Origin: Gelatoporia subvermispora B
Taxonomy: Eukaryota; Basidiomycota; Agaricomycetes; Polyporales; Gelatoporiaceae
NCBI GenBank assembly: GCA_000320605.2
Contig: KB445812.1
Coordinates: forward strand, 248,001-312,000
Direction of reading: 5' to 3'
Length of the DNA stretch: 64,000 nt
The notes under the pieces are model-generated. The model was not told where the DNA came from. It saw only the letters and a program-made list of their open reading frames with translations, and made no database searches. Shown piece by piece: positions 23,467 through 36,407 of this stretch. Both the position numbers and the translations under genes were made by a program. Each line of letters opens with the position of its first letter. Position 1 is the stretch's first letter.

Positions 23467-26400
23467 CTTCGTCGATCGTAAGGAAAGGACAATGCTGGTC
23501 AGCAATAAGGTGTGAACAGGAGTTACAAGAGGTGAAGCGAAGAAATAGCCCTCTGTCGAGGGTGAGAGTGCTGAGTGTTCCAGCAGACGTGGAGCCTCCT
23601 CAAGCCACCATTGGGCGCTTGATTATGTCATCGCCCGCATCCCATGCCCGGGCTACCGTGAGCATCTTTGCGGTCCATCTCTCCTCCTTGCACCCCCTCG
23701 GTCTCTTCTTGGCGACAGCCGGTTGTCGCCCACATTCTCATGTTTGTATGGAGGCTATACTCCTGGGGACTAGACAACGTGGCGTCTCGAAGCTCATGAT
23801 GCATTGGCGCAGGCAGGATGGACAGCCGACAAAGGAAAAATCGACTTCAATCTGCTTGAAGTTCCTGTGGCCTTGACCGGGCATGGTGCGGAATGACAGC
23901 TAGCAAGATGCAGTTCTGGGACCCTGATTGTGGTTTCGCGCGGATCCGACCCAAGTCTTGGTACCTCCCCTGGTTGCATCCCGTCTCATTGCAAGCGTGT
24001 CTCTCGGTGGCGTTTCTCCTGGCGCTCATGTTCTGGAACATTTTAAACTCCATAAGAGAATACACATCATGACGAGCTTTGTCGCGGCAATACCTTTCAC
24101 TGGATCTAGGCGAACGGAATAAGCGCGCTGTCACCTTACTCGGCCTGGCATCAGGCACTGGATATCGGCATGTTCAATCCTACAGGAACGTCGCAAGCGA
24201 AGAAACTTGGAACTCACTTCTAGCTGACCGTGATGCATAGGTGGCTTCATTGTGAAACGGAACCCCTATATGAATATACGCATTAATTGGCATATGAGTC
24301 GAACGATCCTGTGGGCATCGAATGATTTCTGTTCTATTCAAGCCCTGTGCAATTGTCCTGATCCGCCGAGTTTTGCGCGGGCTAGTTTAGCGAGCTGGAA
24401 GGCATACGTCGAGCACATCAGAGCGACAAGAGTTTCTGTTCGGTAGACATCACTATCGCCAGTCAGGGGAACGTACTGTCTTCCGAAGGAGAGCAATGAA
24501 TGTGACTGGCTCTTGAAACTTAGATGTGGTGGCCTAAATCCACCTGAGGACCCGAGGGAGAGCTGCTCGTCCACGAACGGCCTTCACTGTGGCGATCAAT
24601 GAAAGTAACCCGAGGCCACGTCATCAAATCGACTCTGCATCACGCTTGCTCGAAGGCTATGAATAGCGCTATTGGCGTCCAAAATCCTCTTGGTGACGAC
24701 CTAAAGGTGGGTGTCAAAATCCGGATGCAGCATAGCTTGTGATGATTGTACTTCTTAGCACGAGCTGCTGGACGCCCTCACGCACCCCTTGTCAGCTTCT
24801 GCAGCATCCAGAACAAGGCTCGCCCGGAACCAGCGCGTCTCCATTTGCGACGGACATCTCAGCTAGCCGACGCGTCAAGATGCAGCGAAGCACTTAGCAG
24901 ATGCGCGGGGTGCCAAGGTTCGTCGGTTTGCAACGTCGGTGAACTCTGCACAATGTATCTCAGCGACGATTGCAAGGCTGAACTCTCCGGCATTGCTGAG
25001 CTGAAGATACGCTCCAGATTTCTCCGATTCTCATGCGGGAAGGCGCGAACCGTCGGTTACCCGCCTACCCGAATCCCTCAGGAGTGCAAAGTCCGGCACC
25101 TGCTTCTTCTCTTTGGCGGCCCGCGATTGGTGCCTTCCCCGCACTCTGTCCGCTGGGGAACCTGCGCCCAGGCGCTCTCTGTTTGCCAATTGGAATAGGG
25201 AATTCAACGGAACATAGCGTGAGCTCTGATGCGTACGCTGGGCATGAGGCTACGAACCTAGATGCGGACGTCACCGCCCTACGGATTGGGGGTTGGATTA
25301 GACCGCAGGCATCGTGTGAGTGTGTTCCTCTTTACATCAGTCAAAAGAACCAATTTCAGATTGAGGACGGCTTAGAATCTCAGAACCCTTACTTCCGACG
25401 GGCCATTCCCGCTCGGGGTCTGTTGATGTGTCACCGCCCCAGGTACCATATCCCGAAGACTTCCGTGCTTCTGGATCCCACTGCTATTGAATGAATTCAC
25501 GTGTAGATTGTTCAAGTACTTCTGTACATCAGTATACCTATTGCGATTTTGGATTGGAACTCACTGTTTACAAAATTGGTTTTCTCGAGTGCATTGTGTT
25601 TGTATATCGTATATCAGAATTGAGGCCCTCAAATATTGCGACGAAGCCAGTAGGCTAAGAGTTCCAGATGACTTCCCATCGATCATGTCTCGCCGCTGCT
25701 GCCATGTACCTCCGAATTGTCTAGACGGATGCCACACTCAACCGTGCAACCCGAGGAACCGACGGACTTGTTGGCAATTAAGCCAAAGCTGTGAAGAAAT
25801 TCGACGGCATCCTGCGCCTCAGCAGTTGCATGTCCCTAGGATATTCGCAAAGGAATCCGCCGAATCTTCTCACATTTCTGGATCGCGCATTTTAGCATCA
25901 AACGTTTACTCGTGCTAGCACGAAACGCCGACACGCGTTCCGCAGGGGCTTCCCTGGCGCAGCAGTCGGCATGCCAAAGGCAACGGTCAATGCAGCACGG
26001 AAGCCGATCGTTGGGCGACGATAGTCTCGAAGGGGCCGTGCGCGTTGTGCGATGATTTCCTAAGCGTGTCAGATCAAGTCAACCATGTACGGCACCACGA
26101 CGAATATATGGGAAAGAAGATGCCGAATTGCACTCACTCGAAGAGACATAGTCGCACGGCGGAATCGCAAAGATGCAGGCTCTGCACAGTGATCGATTTC
26201 TCACAGGCACCGGTGACAATGCTCGGACACTTACTACGACCTCCTATCACCGCATGATGCACAACAATAGGCAGATAGCTGATGCATTGGCCGTGAGGCG
26301 TGATACTGATAGTCCAGGACCGATGATCACTTCACAGGTTGAGGTGCGTGGTGCTTGGAGAGACGACCTGAGAATAGACTCCTCTTAAGGATGAGATGAC

Positions 26401-28897
26401 TTGGAATGTGACAGCTATTTATCATATCTCGAAGCTTGTGCGGAGAGTTCGGGTCGGAATCAAGTCCGAGAACACATCGAGTAGGTAAGCTCGGTACCGA
26501 GAGTCATTGACCAAAAGCGGCACCAAGCGTCGACATTGATAGGAGGACCGCGGGACATCCATACTGCGCTGCTGCGACTTGTTCTGGCGTTGAGAAGTTT
26601 CGCCATGAACGGCGCACAATGAAGCAGTCGCTGAGGCAGTGCCTCATCCCGGTCGTAGTCGCTCCGCTTCACGGGCGTATCGCCAAGAGGGATCAGCACG
26701 CCATAACACATGAGGACATATACGAGTAACCTCAAGAACACAAAAAGGTCGTCTGGGCTCCTAATTTGCCATGCCAACCAAAGGAGCTTCGCCCATTTTG
26801 TCTGAGATCGCGGGAGCAGAAACAGGAGTCACTATCGCGATCGAACTGGCCCGACATCTGAGGCATCTCTCAAACATACGACTGGACGGTCAGACCGCCC
26901 GACTAGCCAAGCCCTGCATCCCCGTCGCGGGAACGGATAACCGGAGCTCCACCCCCTTTGTTCGCCATATGTGCTCTGCATCATGTGCGTCTCGCGACTT
27001 GCTCGCCCAAGACGGAGATCGAAGTGGCCCTGCTTAGCAAACGATGTCTTCGACGCGTGCGCCTAACCGAAGAACTTCCGTGCGGGGAACCTAGATAAAG
27101 TCCGAGTTCAGGGAAAGTTCACAGAACCCGCCACGGCGGCCTGAACTCTAAGTCCAGCGCGCATGGTTCAGCGAGGGCGGCGAAAGAGAAGTTGTCTTGT
27201 CGTGCGAGCCGCTCGGGGAATTTCTGCATCCTAACGAAGAGGGACGGAGCTTGTCCATTCAAATACCGCCAGCTCTGCACCCGTAGCGTCTCACGCAATG
27301 AACCTAAACAGTGAGTCAAGTTTCGAAAGTTGAATTTCGGGCATACATATTCGTTCTCATTGCATCCCGGCGCCACGAACGTCGAAGGCATTAACCTAGC
27401 CAAAAGAGAATACACACTGGAGTCAGATGGAAAGTCAAAATCAAGGCTGGCGTACGTACCCTTTCAGAGTGACGCATTTGGGCTCGGTGCGAGCACTTCC
27501 GTAAAATGGAAGTTGTGCCTAAAGCAAGTCACATGTACCAAGGAAATAGCCCTCGGTCTCGACAAACCCAGGCTCTCCGCATCCCAATGATGACCTCCCC
27601 AATCTGGCCCGTGTTGTGTGTTCCTTGATCCTCAGTCCAGATATAGGAATGTCGATCTAGGGTGACATCTTTCTGGTGATACAGCACAGGCCCCGGGCCA
27701 AGCGCCCGAATGAGAGCTGAGAACAGGGAGACAAGTGCCCATGTCTGCATGCGCTCTCAACGGCGCCATAAGCTATTCCAGTGTGGGCCCTTCGAAGCAT
27801 ATTAGCTGCGATGGGACGCCGAGAACTCTCCAGTCAGGTACGATACATGCGGCCGGAGCGTCTGCGGGGCGCACCGGTGCGGCGAGCGAGGGCCTGCGCT
27901 ACTGCGGGCTGTGGAGCGTCAGCACATCTCGGCTGTCTCAAGTTCTAGTGAGAGACGAGACAGAAAGGGGGGACTGACCAGGGCCTATGCTAGAACGTCG
28001 TCCTCTTCGAGAACACGGCCGACGCCACAGGCCGCCCCCCGCCGGCGAGTGAAATGACTCAGGTAGCTTTCACCCGACGCCTCGCGGATGCAGCATGGCT
28101 TTCGTATTAAGAGAATTTTGACACCCTCCTGGGAGAAGGGGCAGCGTGCGCAAGGAATAGGGCAGAGGTCACAAGCGGAGAGTGAGTGGTGCCTTACTGG
28201 ACAGGCGCGGCTATAGCGCAGGCCTAAGCGCGTGAGATCATATGATCGCCTCAGTGCGTAGATAAGATAACCGGAGGAGGCCACTCGGTCCCCGCTCACT
28301 GGTTCTGAGCGTTGGAAGGCCGAAAGAGTCTACGTACGTGCAGGCCTCAGCAGCCCACGGCCTGACGCCTGACGTCAAAATGGCAGCCATCGCATGGCAC
28401 TCGTGAGCATAGGCAATCAGGCTACGTAAATCACTTATACAAACTCACACTATCGGACAGTATCTATCTAGGGAACAAAGACATGGATGTTAACGAGGAC
28501 CGGGAGTGGGGGATGTAGAACGTACCATGGATACCCTAGGAAGTACACTCGATGTACATACAGAGAGACGGGTAAGAGATCTGGGGCGATAGAAGAAGGG
28601 AGAGCATACAGACGTCATAAAGGGCATAACTGGGTTTTGGAGGAAGCGAGTCGAGAGGCCGAGGAGAATTCCGTGTTTCCGAGAGTGCTGGCGTGACGAG
28701 ACAGGAGAGGTCATACGAAATACGAGGAAATCATATAGAAAATGCACGGAAGTCATAATTAGACGAGGGTTGAATCTCGTCTTCAGGGGAAAGCCACAAA
28801 GTTCAGACAGACGATAGCAGAGTTGAATCTGCCGCACAAGGCACGAGCACGAGCGCTCGGCCGGATTACACGCACGTAGCGCTAGAGTTCAATGTAC
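23467..28897. other. 5.4-kb stretch with no recognised gene
   Basis: Between the PDI start and the end of HMG-box gene 1 no conserved domain, tRNA, rRNA or transposase is seen. Open frames on both strands are under about 155 codons, overlap heavily and carry no splice-linked continuation that could be followed. The last few hundred bases are probably 3' untranslated sequence of the HMG gene. Confidence 0.4.
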
Positions 28898-30862
28898 TCA
28901 TGCCCGACCGAACCTACCGGACTCTATAGCGAACGCTTGTTGTGGGTCAAACAATTGGATGTTGTCTTGACGACATCCCAGGTCCTGTGCGCCCGGAGCA
29001 CATTGCGGCGAGGCGCCCATGAAGTGTGACAGGCCATTGCTTGCCCAAGGCAGGAAACCTGAGCTCGCCGTGATAAGCCCGTCGCCCCAGTTAGCGTACG
29101 CGGCGCTTGCGGCCGCTTCGAACGCATCTCGCATGATGCCCCCGGAATCTAGCTCGAAGGGCACGGGGGACACGATGAACGGCTCCGCGGTGGTGATGGG
29201 GACCTGGTCACCTCCGGAGGCATCGCCCGCCCAGCCTTTGAGCGATGAGTAAGAAGAGTGCATTGCGTGCTCGTCGTGTTCATGCATGTTGGACAAGGGC
29301 GTGCAACCGCTAATTAGATCAGCAGCACCCGTGAAACCGAATGGAAGGGGCGATTGGGCGGGGCTGAAAGCGCTCTCGCAGTCGGATTCAAACGCTGGAA
29401 GCGCAGGACTGGAGCATTCGGTATCAGAATGATTGGGAGCGCCTTGCTGCGTTTTCAGTCAAATGCCGGATCAGTACGGACGCGGAGAGAAGGCACACTC
29501 CGCACTCACGTCATTCCACTGTGCGGGCGCATCTCCGAGCTGCTGAAATTCGTGGGCGGGAATTACGTCCGGAAGAGTAGAGTACGCGGCCTCCATGCCA
29601 ATGAGCAGACCGCTGTCGTTCGACATGGCCATTCCGCCAACACGTGGCGTAGCCTCGTGCTCGAGGGGAGGCAAGTCGGGCTCGCTCATGCGCCATGAGT
29701 CCATGGGAGACGTTGCCTCTAGAACATCGTTGCCGATGTCGCCTGCTGTGGCGTGCTGCGTGGTTGGGTTGCGCGAGCGAGCAGCCGGGGCAGAGGAGGA
29801 CCGCTTGAACATAGCAGTGAGAGGTACCTTGAATCTCGCATCGGAAGCGGTGCCAGGCGTCCTAGACCGTATCTCTCTGCTCTGGATTGCGTGACGGGAC
29901 ATTGCATCTGCAAAATGGGCTTGAGTTGCCACCGCTCATGACCGACAAGATGAGTCACAAACTCACCGCTGGTAGTGATGCAGGAAGTCGTTTGTACATT
30001 GGGAGTAGGAGCATTATTTCCTTCCTCCTTGACACGGAGCTGACTGCCGGCGAAGGAATCGTACTCTTCGATTGCCACTGCTAGGTCGACGCCAGTCTTC
30101 CCAGCGGCCAGAAGATCAGCGATCTTCGCGCATCGTTTCTCTCTGCTTCTTTCCTCTTTCTCAGATTCTCCTCTTCCCTTCTTATTCTGTCTGCGTTTGG
30201 GCCCATCTTTGACTTTGGCGAGTGCATTGGCACCGGGTCTGAATCGCCAGTCTGGGTACTTCTTGCGGTGCTCGGCCTGCGCGACAACGGCCTTGGCCTC
30301 CCAGACCTCTCGTTCCTCACGAGGAAGAGACTTCCAGTACTTGCCTGAGTACGCATAGAGTGTATAGAATTAGCAGCATCGTCTAAATGTAACATGACGA
30401 TCACGCACCGATGATCTTGGACAAGGCGCTGTGATTACCCTCTATCTTGCCCGGGATGTGCTGGGCACGAATGAAAGAGGACCTAAAGAGAATGAACGCG
30501 TTCGGAGGGCGAGGAATGTAGGACGCATCACGCTTCTTTGCATGTGAGATGCGGGTAGGCCCAAGGACGGGGGAAGTGGGAGGCGTGTCGTCGCTGTTCC
30601 ACGGTTCAGGCGCGACCTCCTGGGCCACATTCGGCTCGCCCCCGTAGGTGATGGGGGTCATGTCGGTCATAAAAGTGAATGTCATGAACGGGGCCGGGTT
30701 GTCCACGAGCGGGGGCATGCCATCTGCACGCGCGGTCGCCACACGCCATGGTCGTGGTCGTCGGTAAACACGTTAACGCCCGAGATGGAAAGATCACGCA
30801 CCGTCGTCGTCGGCGTCGTTGAAGACGGGGCGACCGTCGTGCACGTTCGCCACAGACATCAT
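28898..30862 (-). CDS. HMG-box transcription regulator 1
   Basis: A nuclear DNA-binding protein. Exons on the minus strand: 30862-30802, 30723-30409, 30344-29967, 29907-29510 and about 29449-28898, all in frame. The HMG box starts RPPNAFILFRSSFIRAQHIP and runs across an intron to GKYWKSLPREEREVWEAKA and KYPDWRFRP, the usual Sox/MATA-like fungal pattern. After the box come a basic stretch (GPKRRQNKKGR), a possible nuclear signal, and a long acidic and Ser/Pro-rich tail ending ESGRFGRA. The first exon encodes only 20 residues and starts MMSVANVHDGR. Such proteins in agaricomycetes include regulators of mating and fruiting; which one this is cannot be said. The two ATGs in tandem make the exact start uncertain by one codon. 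Confidence 0.85.
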
Positions 30863-32394
30863 CGACGCAGATACTTTCAACACGGAACTCGGAAGCACTG
30901 GATACTGGATAGACTATAAGACTTCAAAAGGGCTGAAAGCAGGATCTAAACAAGGGATCAGTCGGGCCTAGGGCGGCTGCCAAATAGCTTCTGCCCTTTA
31001 TTCTCTTCTGGGCAATTGCGCTGGTCATCCATCCACATCGCACCTCGGCACCATTTCCCCCCGCCCAAGTCCGGCCAGATGGCCAATCTTCCCAAGCCCT
31101 CGACACCCGCAAATAGTCACCCGCGTTACCAGGCGAGTATCCCTCCCCAGATCCGTCCCAAATCACACCAGATGACGCCGCGGTTACTCGCAGGAAGTCA
31201 CCCGCTGAGCAGATGCTCGAATCGCACGTCTTCGTGTTCTCCGCAGCTCGCCGAGTCAACTTTGGATCCGTGAATGGTTACAACCACTCCACGTCCGGCC
31301 TGGATCCGGTTCACTGAACCAACAAAATCCGTCATTTCTGCTAGCATGAATCACATTTCCAGAATCAATGGCCCCCGCTCGATGATGCGACACCGACGGG
31401 CGCAAGGGCTGCATGGAAGGGGAGCTTGGATTCAACCACGGTATTCATATCCGTCCTTCGCTGCACGCGTCGTTGCTGCGAAGAAGTGTGTTCGCAGCTT
31501 CTCGACGCTAGCATGAGGCTATCTGCCGGCTCCCACAGCTGTACCGATGCCCGACGCAGGGACTGGCGAATTTCCTCGTCTGCGCAGACCAAATTAACGC
31601 GAAATTTCAGCGATACAGCGTGTCGACATCGCCTGATCCCTGAAGCCACGGGACTGACCCCGGATACCACTCTGCCCGAATTACCTGCGGTTGGAAGTTA
31701 CATATGTCTCCTTAGGTTGGTCCTGAATGCATCGTGCTGAGCTGACAGACAGACATGGTGGCAGCCAAAGCCTTTCTCGAAGGAAATTAAGCTATTGCAA
31801 ACTCTTCGAGCGAGTCGCACACGGGGTCCCTTGGGACTCTGCCCACGTTCACGGTGTCCAGAGTGCACGAGCCTTGGTGAAATACTCCTCCCTGCACGTC
31901 GGCCCAGGAAATTGCCGTCGGCGAGGACTCAAAGACTTCGGCATCCTGCACAACGCATTCTTGAGTTTGGTATCTGACTCACATTGTTCATCTTCACGTG
32001 TGTATAACAGCCACTGCCTTCGAAAACCCTTCGATTCCTTGCGCAGGTCTTACCGGCACAACATCGCGTCTCGAGCCGCCGAAGCATGCGTAACCTCCAA
32101 CCATCCATCATCCCTACTGCGCCGTCGTGCACAGCCCGATGCCGGATGACAATGCGAGTGCCCATGCTGGGTATTCACACGTGGTATGTCGTGTGCGAGA
32201 TATTACGGTATATCATCAATCACATCTGCTACTGCCCTGGGAGAGCCTGCGTACGTGGGTCATGCGCTTTGCCGTGCTTGCTCCGGTCATTACCTGTCGA
32301 AATTGCGTTCGACAGCGGAGTGTAGGGATCTTGTGCGGCAGGAACCTGACATTGCTGCTACCAAGCCCCCGGCCCGGTATTCCCTCCTGACGAC
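30863..32394. other. Spacer upstream of HMG-box gene 1
   Basis: No gene is recognised. It holds the promoter side of HMG-box gene 1. Open frames at 31.0-32.3 kb are short and without features. Confidence 0.35.
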
Positions 32395-33460
32395 ATGTCG
32401 AATCTTCATGAGTCCAAAAGGGGCTTGAACCACAGGTGTCCTCCGCGGGGCCGACATCTTTCGACCAAGTTCAATCATACACCTGCCTGCAGAGGATCTC
32501 CAACATCCGAAAGCGCTGACGGCGCTGAACCTGAAGTCCATTTCGTTCGCGGCGCTCAGCTGTATCAGACGCTCGGACGAGAGGATTGCACCCGCAGATG
32601 GCGGCCGTCGGGCAGGGTCTGCGCCAAACCAGCTGCCAGAGCAAATATTGCGTCAACAACGGACCTCCGCACACCAGCGCCACTGGGAGCGCCGTTAGCG
32701 CGACGCGCCCTCGCATCCGCGTCCCATGCACGACAACCCCGGAGATGCACCTGCACTCCCCCGCTCCCTCGCTTCGTCGCCTTCCCTGCACGCCACCGCT
32801 CTGACCGCATGACAGACGCCGTCGCCCTGCTAGCCGCTCGAGCCGCCCTCCGCGCGGGCGCGAGCGCCCGCGATCTGGCGCCCTTGCCTTCTCTCCGAGG
32901 TCGAAAGGGTAGACGAGCGCGCTGCACATTTGGCCATTTTGTCCTGTCGCGGCCCCGTGATCTGGGTCTGTGATCCCGCGCCACCGCTCAAGCCTCGACC
33001 CTCGCGCCCGAGGTCAACCTCGCAAACCCTGTCTCCATTCTCATGCGCACACCCATGATACAAGTTAGACCTGTCTTGTGTGTGGCTCGAAGATCCTTGG
33101 GCGCAGCTGCGCCACTACCGGCGGCACGGACCGAACGCTTGTGCAAATCATGTGCTTGGGGGATCACGAGCGGACGCGCTGGTGGCGTCTCCGTCGCTTT
33201 GGGCACTCCGCCCGGCGCCTGGTGTGGTCGGATGCCGAATTCACTGGCGCTCGCGTGGGGATGTCACGATGCGCGCCCTGCTTCCGGGTGGCTCGGAGCG
33301 GAGGAGGCGTAGTATGCAGTATGTTCTGATGTGGATCCAGTATTCGGATATCGGGCCAATAGTTTCCAGTGTCCGTGTGCATGAACCTTGGATCTCGGCA
33401 TACTTGGTGAATTTCCGAGGAGCTCTCGGTGAGCCAATATCGCCCGGAATGTTCTGATCA
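32395..33460. other. GC-rich block open in several frames
   Basis: The core, about 32.5-33.3 kb, is rich in G and C and lacks stops in several frames on both strands at once: a 192-codon plus frame at 32395-32973, and minus frames at 32471-32929 and 32565-32984. An ATG at 32810 opens MTDAVALLAARAALRAGASA. A later frame (about 33080-33457) could be a following exon. No family is recognised. It may hold a fast-evolving gene, but base composition alone explains the open frames. Confidence 0.25.
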
Positions 33461-33654
33461 ACTGATAAATGACATCGACGACTACCCAGACACAGCGAAT
33501 TGCCCGATGCTAGGTATATGCGATGGTGCAAACAGACAAGGGACATTGAGCAACATGTTAGTTAGTACATAGAGTCAGCTTCGTTAGCGAATTCTACGAG
33601 ATCGACAATTGTGAGCATAGCAATATGAATGCAATTCGACACAGTACAGTTCCA

Positions 33655-34942
33655 TCAGAACGAAGGACCTAAGAAGAGCACAAAACCGCTGCCGTCCTTC
33701 ATCGGCTCGAGTCCTCTGAAGAAGCGGCTCTCGCCAAGGTAATCTGTACGCCTGAGCCCGTCGTCCGCGCCCGGTATCTTCCCTTTGACCATTTTGAATA
33801 CCCGGGACCAGTACGTGGTCATCAACTGGTCCCTCCTTCCGTCGGACAAGCCGTAGAACTCCTCCTTGGTCATGAACTCATCGAAGTTAGCAATGATACC
33901 CTCGATCACATCTTTCACCAGCACCGGGAGCGAGGGATGGTGCGCGACAATCGTGAACGGCCAGAGGAAGCGCCCCAGCGGGTCATCGGCGAGCGCTACG
34001 ATACGAAGCTCCGAGACGCCAGGATACGTCGCTGGTTGGCAGCCGTTGGATCCGTCAGTCTCGAAAAGCACAGCAGGTTGCTCAGGGTTGGGCCAAGGGG
34101 GGTCGAAGTCGCCGATAAAGACGACACTGGCGTCGCCCCGTAAGTCGAAAGTGATCGCAGGTTGTCCGAACAGTCTGTGCTGCAAGAAGGGGTTCAGTTC
34201 CAGTTTTGTTGTCGGGATAGGAGGGCCTGGGGTGGTCGGTGGCTCTGGCCAGCGCAGCGGACGTGGAGGCAGAGAAGGATGTGAGAGCTGTGCACGCCAG
34301 TTCTCAGGATGCGGACTTTGTTCAGGACCTAGGAGGCTGGCGAATTGCAGTTCGACTTCTTCGGGGGCTAGCTCTTGTTCATTTGGTCGCGGTGCTACCC
34401 CGAAAGAAATGTGTCAATAATGGAAATTCTTGTTGGAACAGTCTCGGATACGCACTTGCGTTATGAACAAACATGCCGTTGATCTTAGGACGTGCCCAGT
34501 AGCCGAACGCCCTCCATTCAGCAGGTGTCGGTCCAGGAGGCTTCTCCTCTGACGATTTCACCGATGCGCTGCTGCTGTTGCTTACATCTGCCTGAGTGAT
34601 TTTACCTACATTACGTCAATATTATGTGCCACGATCAGTGTAGATTGGGTCAAAACACGCACTACGTCTCCGGAGAGTCTTGACACGATGTGAGAACCAC
34701 GATCCCAGCGATCTGCGTTTAAAAGGATCGACGTCTACCTGGGACCTTCTATTCACTTCTTCATCATAGGAAAACTTCCATCCCGGTGGCGGATTTGGCA
34801 CGACGGGAGCAATATCGATACTGGCTGGTAATGTAAATGGGGCCAATTCGGGCGACGGCTGCCAACGCTTGTTGATATCTACCTCCCTTGGAGGCCAAGT
34901 AGAGTCTGTACTGACATATCTGACAGCTCGCTGTCCAGGCAT
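33655..34942 (-). CDS. DUF6699 protein 1
   Basis: Function unknown; the family is expanded in agaricomycetes. Exons 34942-34663, 34605-34456 and 34394-33655 sum to 1170 nt (389 aa), in frame, and both introns have GT-AG borders. The N-terminal part is Pro-rich (PPGWKFSYDEEVNRRSQ). The middle has LPPRPLRWPEPP followed by the domain start LELNPFLQHRLFGQPAITFD, which matches the family pattern of a Pro-rich lead and then a strand pair. The domain continues with FIGDFDPPWPNPEQPA and ends with SGFVLFLGPSF. No signal peptide or transmembrane segment is seen. The ATG at 34942 begins MPGQRAVRYVSTD and is the first in-frame ATG of the first coding exon. Confidence 0.65.
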
Positions 34943-35405
34943 CGTGTGGCGGGTGAAGGTGGTGGTAGGAGAACAAGATGTCCACGATGCCTTTCCTCGG
35001 CTAGGAACACAGAGTCCTCGAGGCAGATGCGCTGAATTTGATCCGTAGGCGCCGTGGCAAGCAGGACAACTCCGATCGTCTTCTCTGCGCACGGTAGGAC
35101 GAGCTCTAGCGCCATTTCCCAGAATGGATGTTCTTCTCGCTGCTGAGCGCCAAGTAGAGAAACAAGAATGCGATACAGTGCGATACGTTACGAGCATTTT
35201 CAAGTCCCCTTGTCCAGCGGAAATAAGTGCATGATAGAAATTCTCACCCAGTTCGCGGGAGACGACGATCGTTATTGGGTAGATATACAAGGAACAAAGG
35301 ATAAGGAGAACGTCGGGAACAACACCCACACCGTCGGAATACAATGATCCACGCATGCAACGGAGGTCCTTGTTTGTGCTGCCTTTTAAACGACTGCATC
35401 GGCTG
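34943..35405. other. Spacer between DUF6699 gene 1 and the glycosylase
   Basis: No gene is recognised. An open minus frame continues upstream of the DUF6699 ATG, but without recognisable features. Confidence 0.35.
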
Positions 35406-36353
35406 CTACGTTGTATCAGCCTCCTCGCTTTTGAGCATCTTTTCCCGTTCCTCCAATTCTTCGCCTTTCACTCCCCTACCCTCCTTTAGCCAATCCTTGA
35501 GTGGACAAGATGTTCGGCTTCCAGATGTCTTACAACCTTTGCACCGACGACCGTGTGCGATCATCAAGACATGCAGGCCGTACTTGAGGTCTTGAGGTAT
35601 CTTCAAATCGAGATGCGCTTGCGCCGTGACTCTATCCGCTTTCGCAGGGACCCAGCCAAGAAGTTTCGATAGCCTGAATACGTGCGTGTCCACCGGGAAT
35701 GACGCTCGTCCAAGGCAGAACAGTAAGACACAGGAAGCGGTCTTGGGACCAACACCGTCGTATGACACCAGCTCCTGCATGGCCTCCTCGTCGGATACGG
35801 GCGTTCCGCTACTCTTCGCTTTCCCTTTCGCTTCCTTCTCTACAACTCCGGCGAGATGCTGCAACGAGTACGACCCGTGTCTCTCTCTGACCTCTTTCAG
35901 CACCTGTTGTATTACTCCTGCCTTCTTGTTCGCCAGCCCACCCATCCTGATCGCTTCTACCACCTCCGACTTCGGTGCCTCCGCGATTGCTGCAAAGTCA
36001 TTGCGCCCAAATCTGGCATCTAGACTATGCTTGGCGGCAGTCGAATTCTTGCCGGAGGTGTTCTGGCTGAGAATGGTGCCGATGAGCGACTCAAGGACGT
36101 TTGGGACACTGCCACAGGTACGTGCGGCATTATTGCCGTCTCGGGGTCGGGTCTGCTCTTTCGCAACATGTGGATGCTCTTCAGCTAGGACGGTTAGAAC
36201 TTCCTCTGCCTCCTTCGGAGTGGGATGGTAAAAATCTGGAAATGGCGACGCAAGTGAATGGGAAGCAAGTAGCTTCAGTTTCTTGGATTTGTGAGGTGAC
36301 GAAGGAGGACTTGGTAGTGAAGGAGAGAGCGACCTCTTCAGTTTCACTGGCAT
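35406..36353 (-). CDS. HhH-GPD superfamily DNA glycosylase
   Basis: A base-excision repair enzyme acting on damaged DNA in the nucleus. It is a single exon of 315 codons. The N-terminal 40 residues are basic and Ser/Pro-rich (possible nuclear signal KSKKLKLL). The domain begins with LESLIGTILSQNTSGKNS, the usual first helices of the endonuclease III fold. The helix-hairpin-helix is YDGVGPKTASCVLLF, with K204 at the place of the catalytic lysine of bifunctional enzymes. VDTHVFRL gives the catalytic Asp at 222. Near the C-terminus, CKGC and SCPLKDW give three cysteines (271, 274 and 283) but not the four of the classical iron-sulfur loop. The ATG at 36353 is preferred because upstream in-frame starts are not ATG. 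Confidence 0.88.
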   Translation of the reverse strand: MPVKLKRSLSPSLPSPPSSPHKSKKLKLLASHSLASPFPDFYHPTPKEAEEVLTVLAEEHPHVAKEQTRPRDGNNAARTCGSVPNVLESLIGTILSQNTSGKNSTAAKHSLDARFGRNDFAAIAEAPKSEVVEAIRMGGLANKKAGVIQQVLKEVRERHGSYSLQHLAGVVEKEAKGKAKSSGTPVSDEEAMQELVSYDGVGPKTASCVLLFCLGRASFPVDTHVFRLSKLLGWVPAKADRVTAQAHLDLKIPQDLKYGLHVLMIAHGRRCKGCKTSGSRTSCPLKDWLKEGRGVKGEELEEREKMLKSEEADTT

Positions 36354-36407
36354 TGCTAGTTCAGATGCGATACGCGAGAGTGTTGCACTGTCCGGCAAAG
36401 CTTGGTC

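Noticed and set aside
28487..28837. 115-codon minus frame as a gene
   Set aside because: It lies directly downstream of HMG-box gene 1 and has no features; probably its 3' untranslated region.
32395..32973. 192-codon plus-strand frame as a real gene
   Set aside because: Equally long frames are open on the other strand, and the sequence is low-complexity and GC-rich; no domain is visible.
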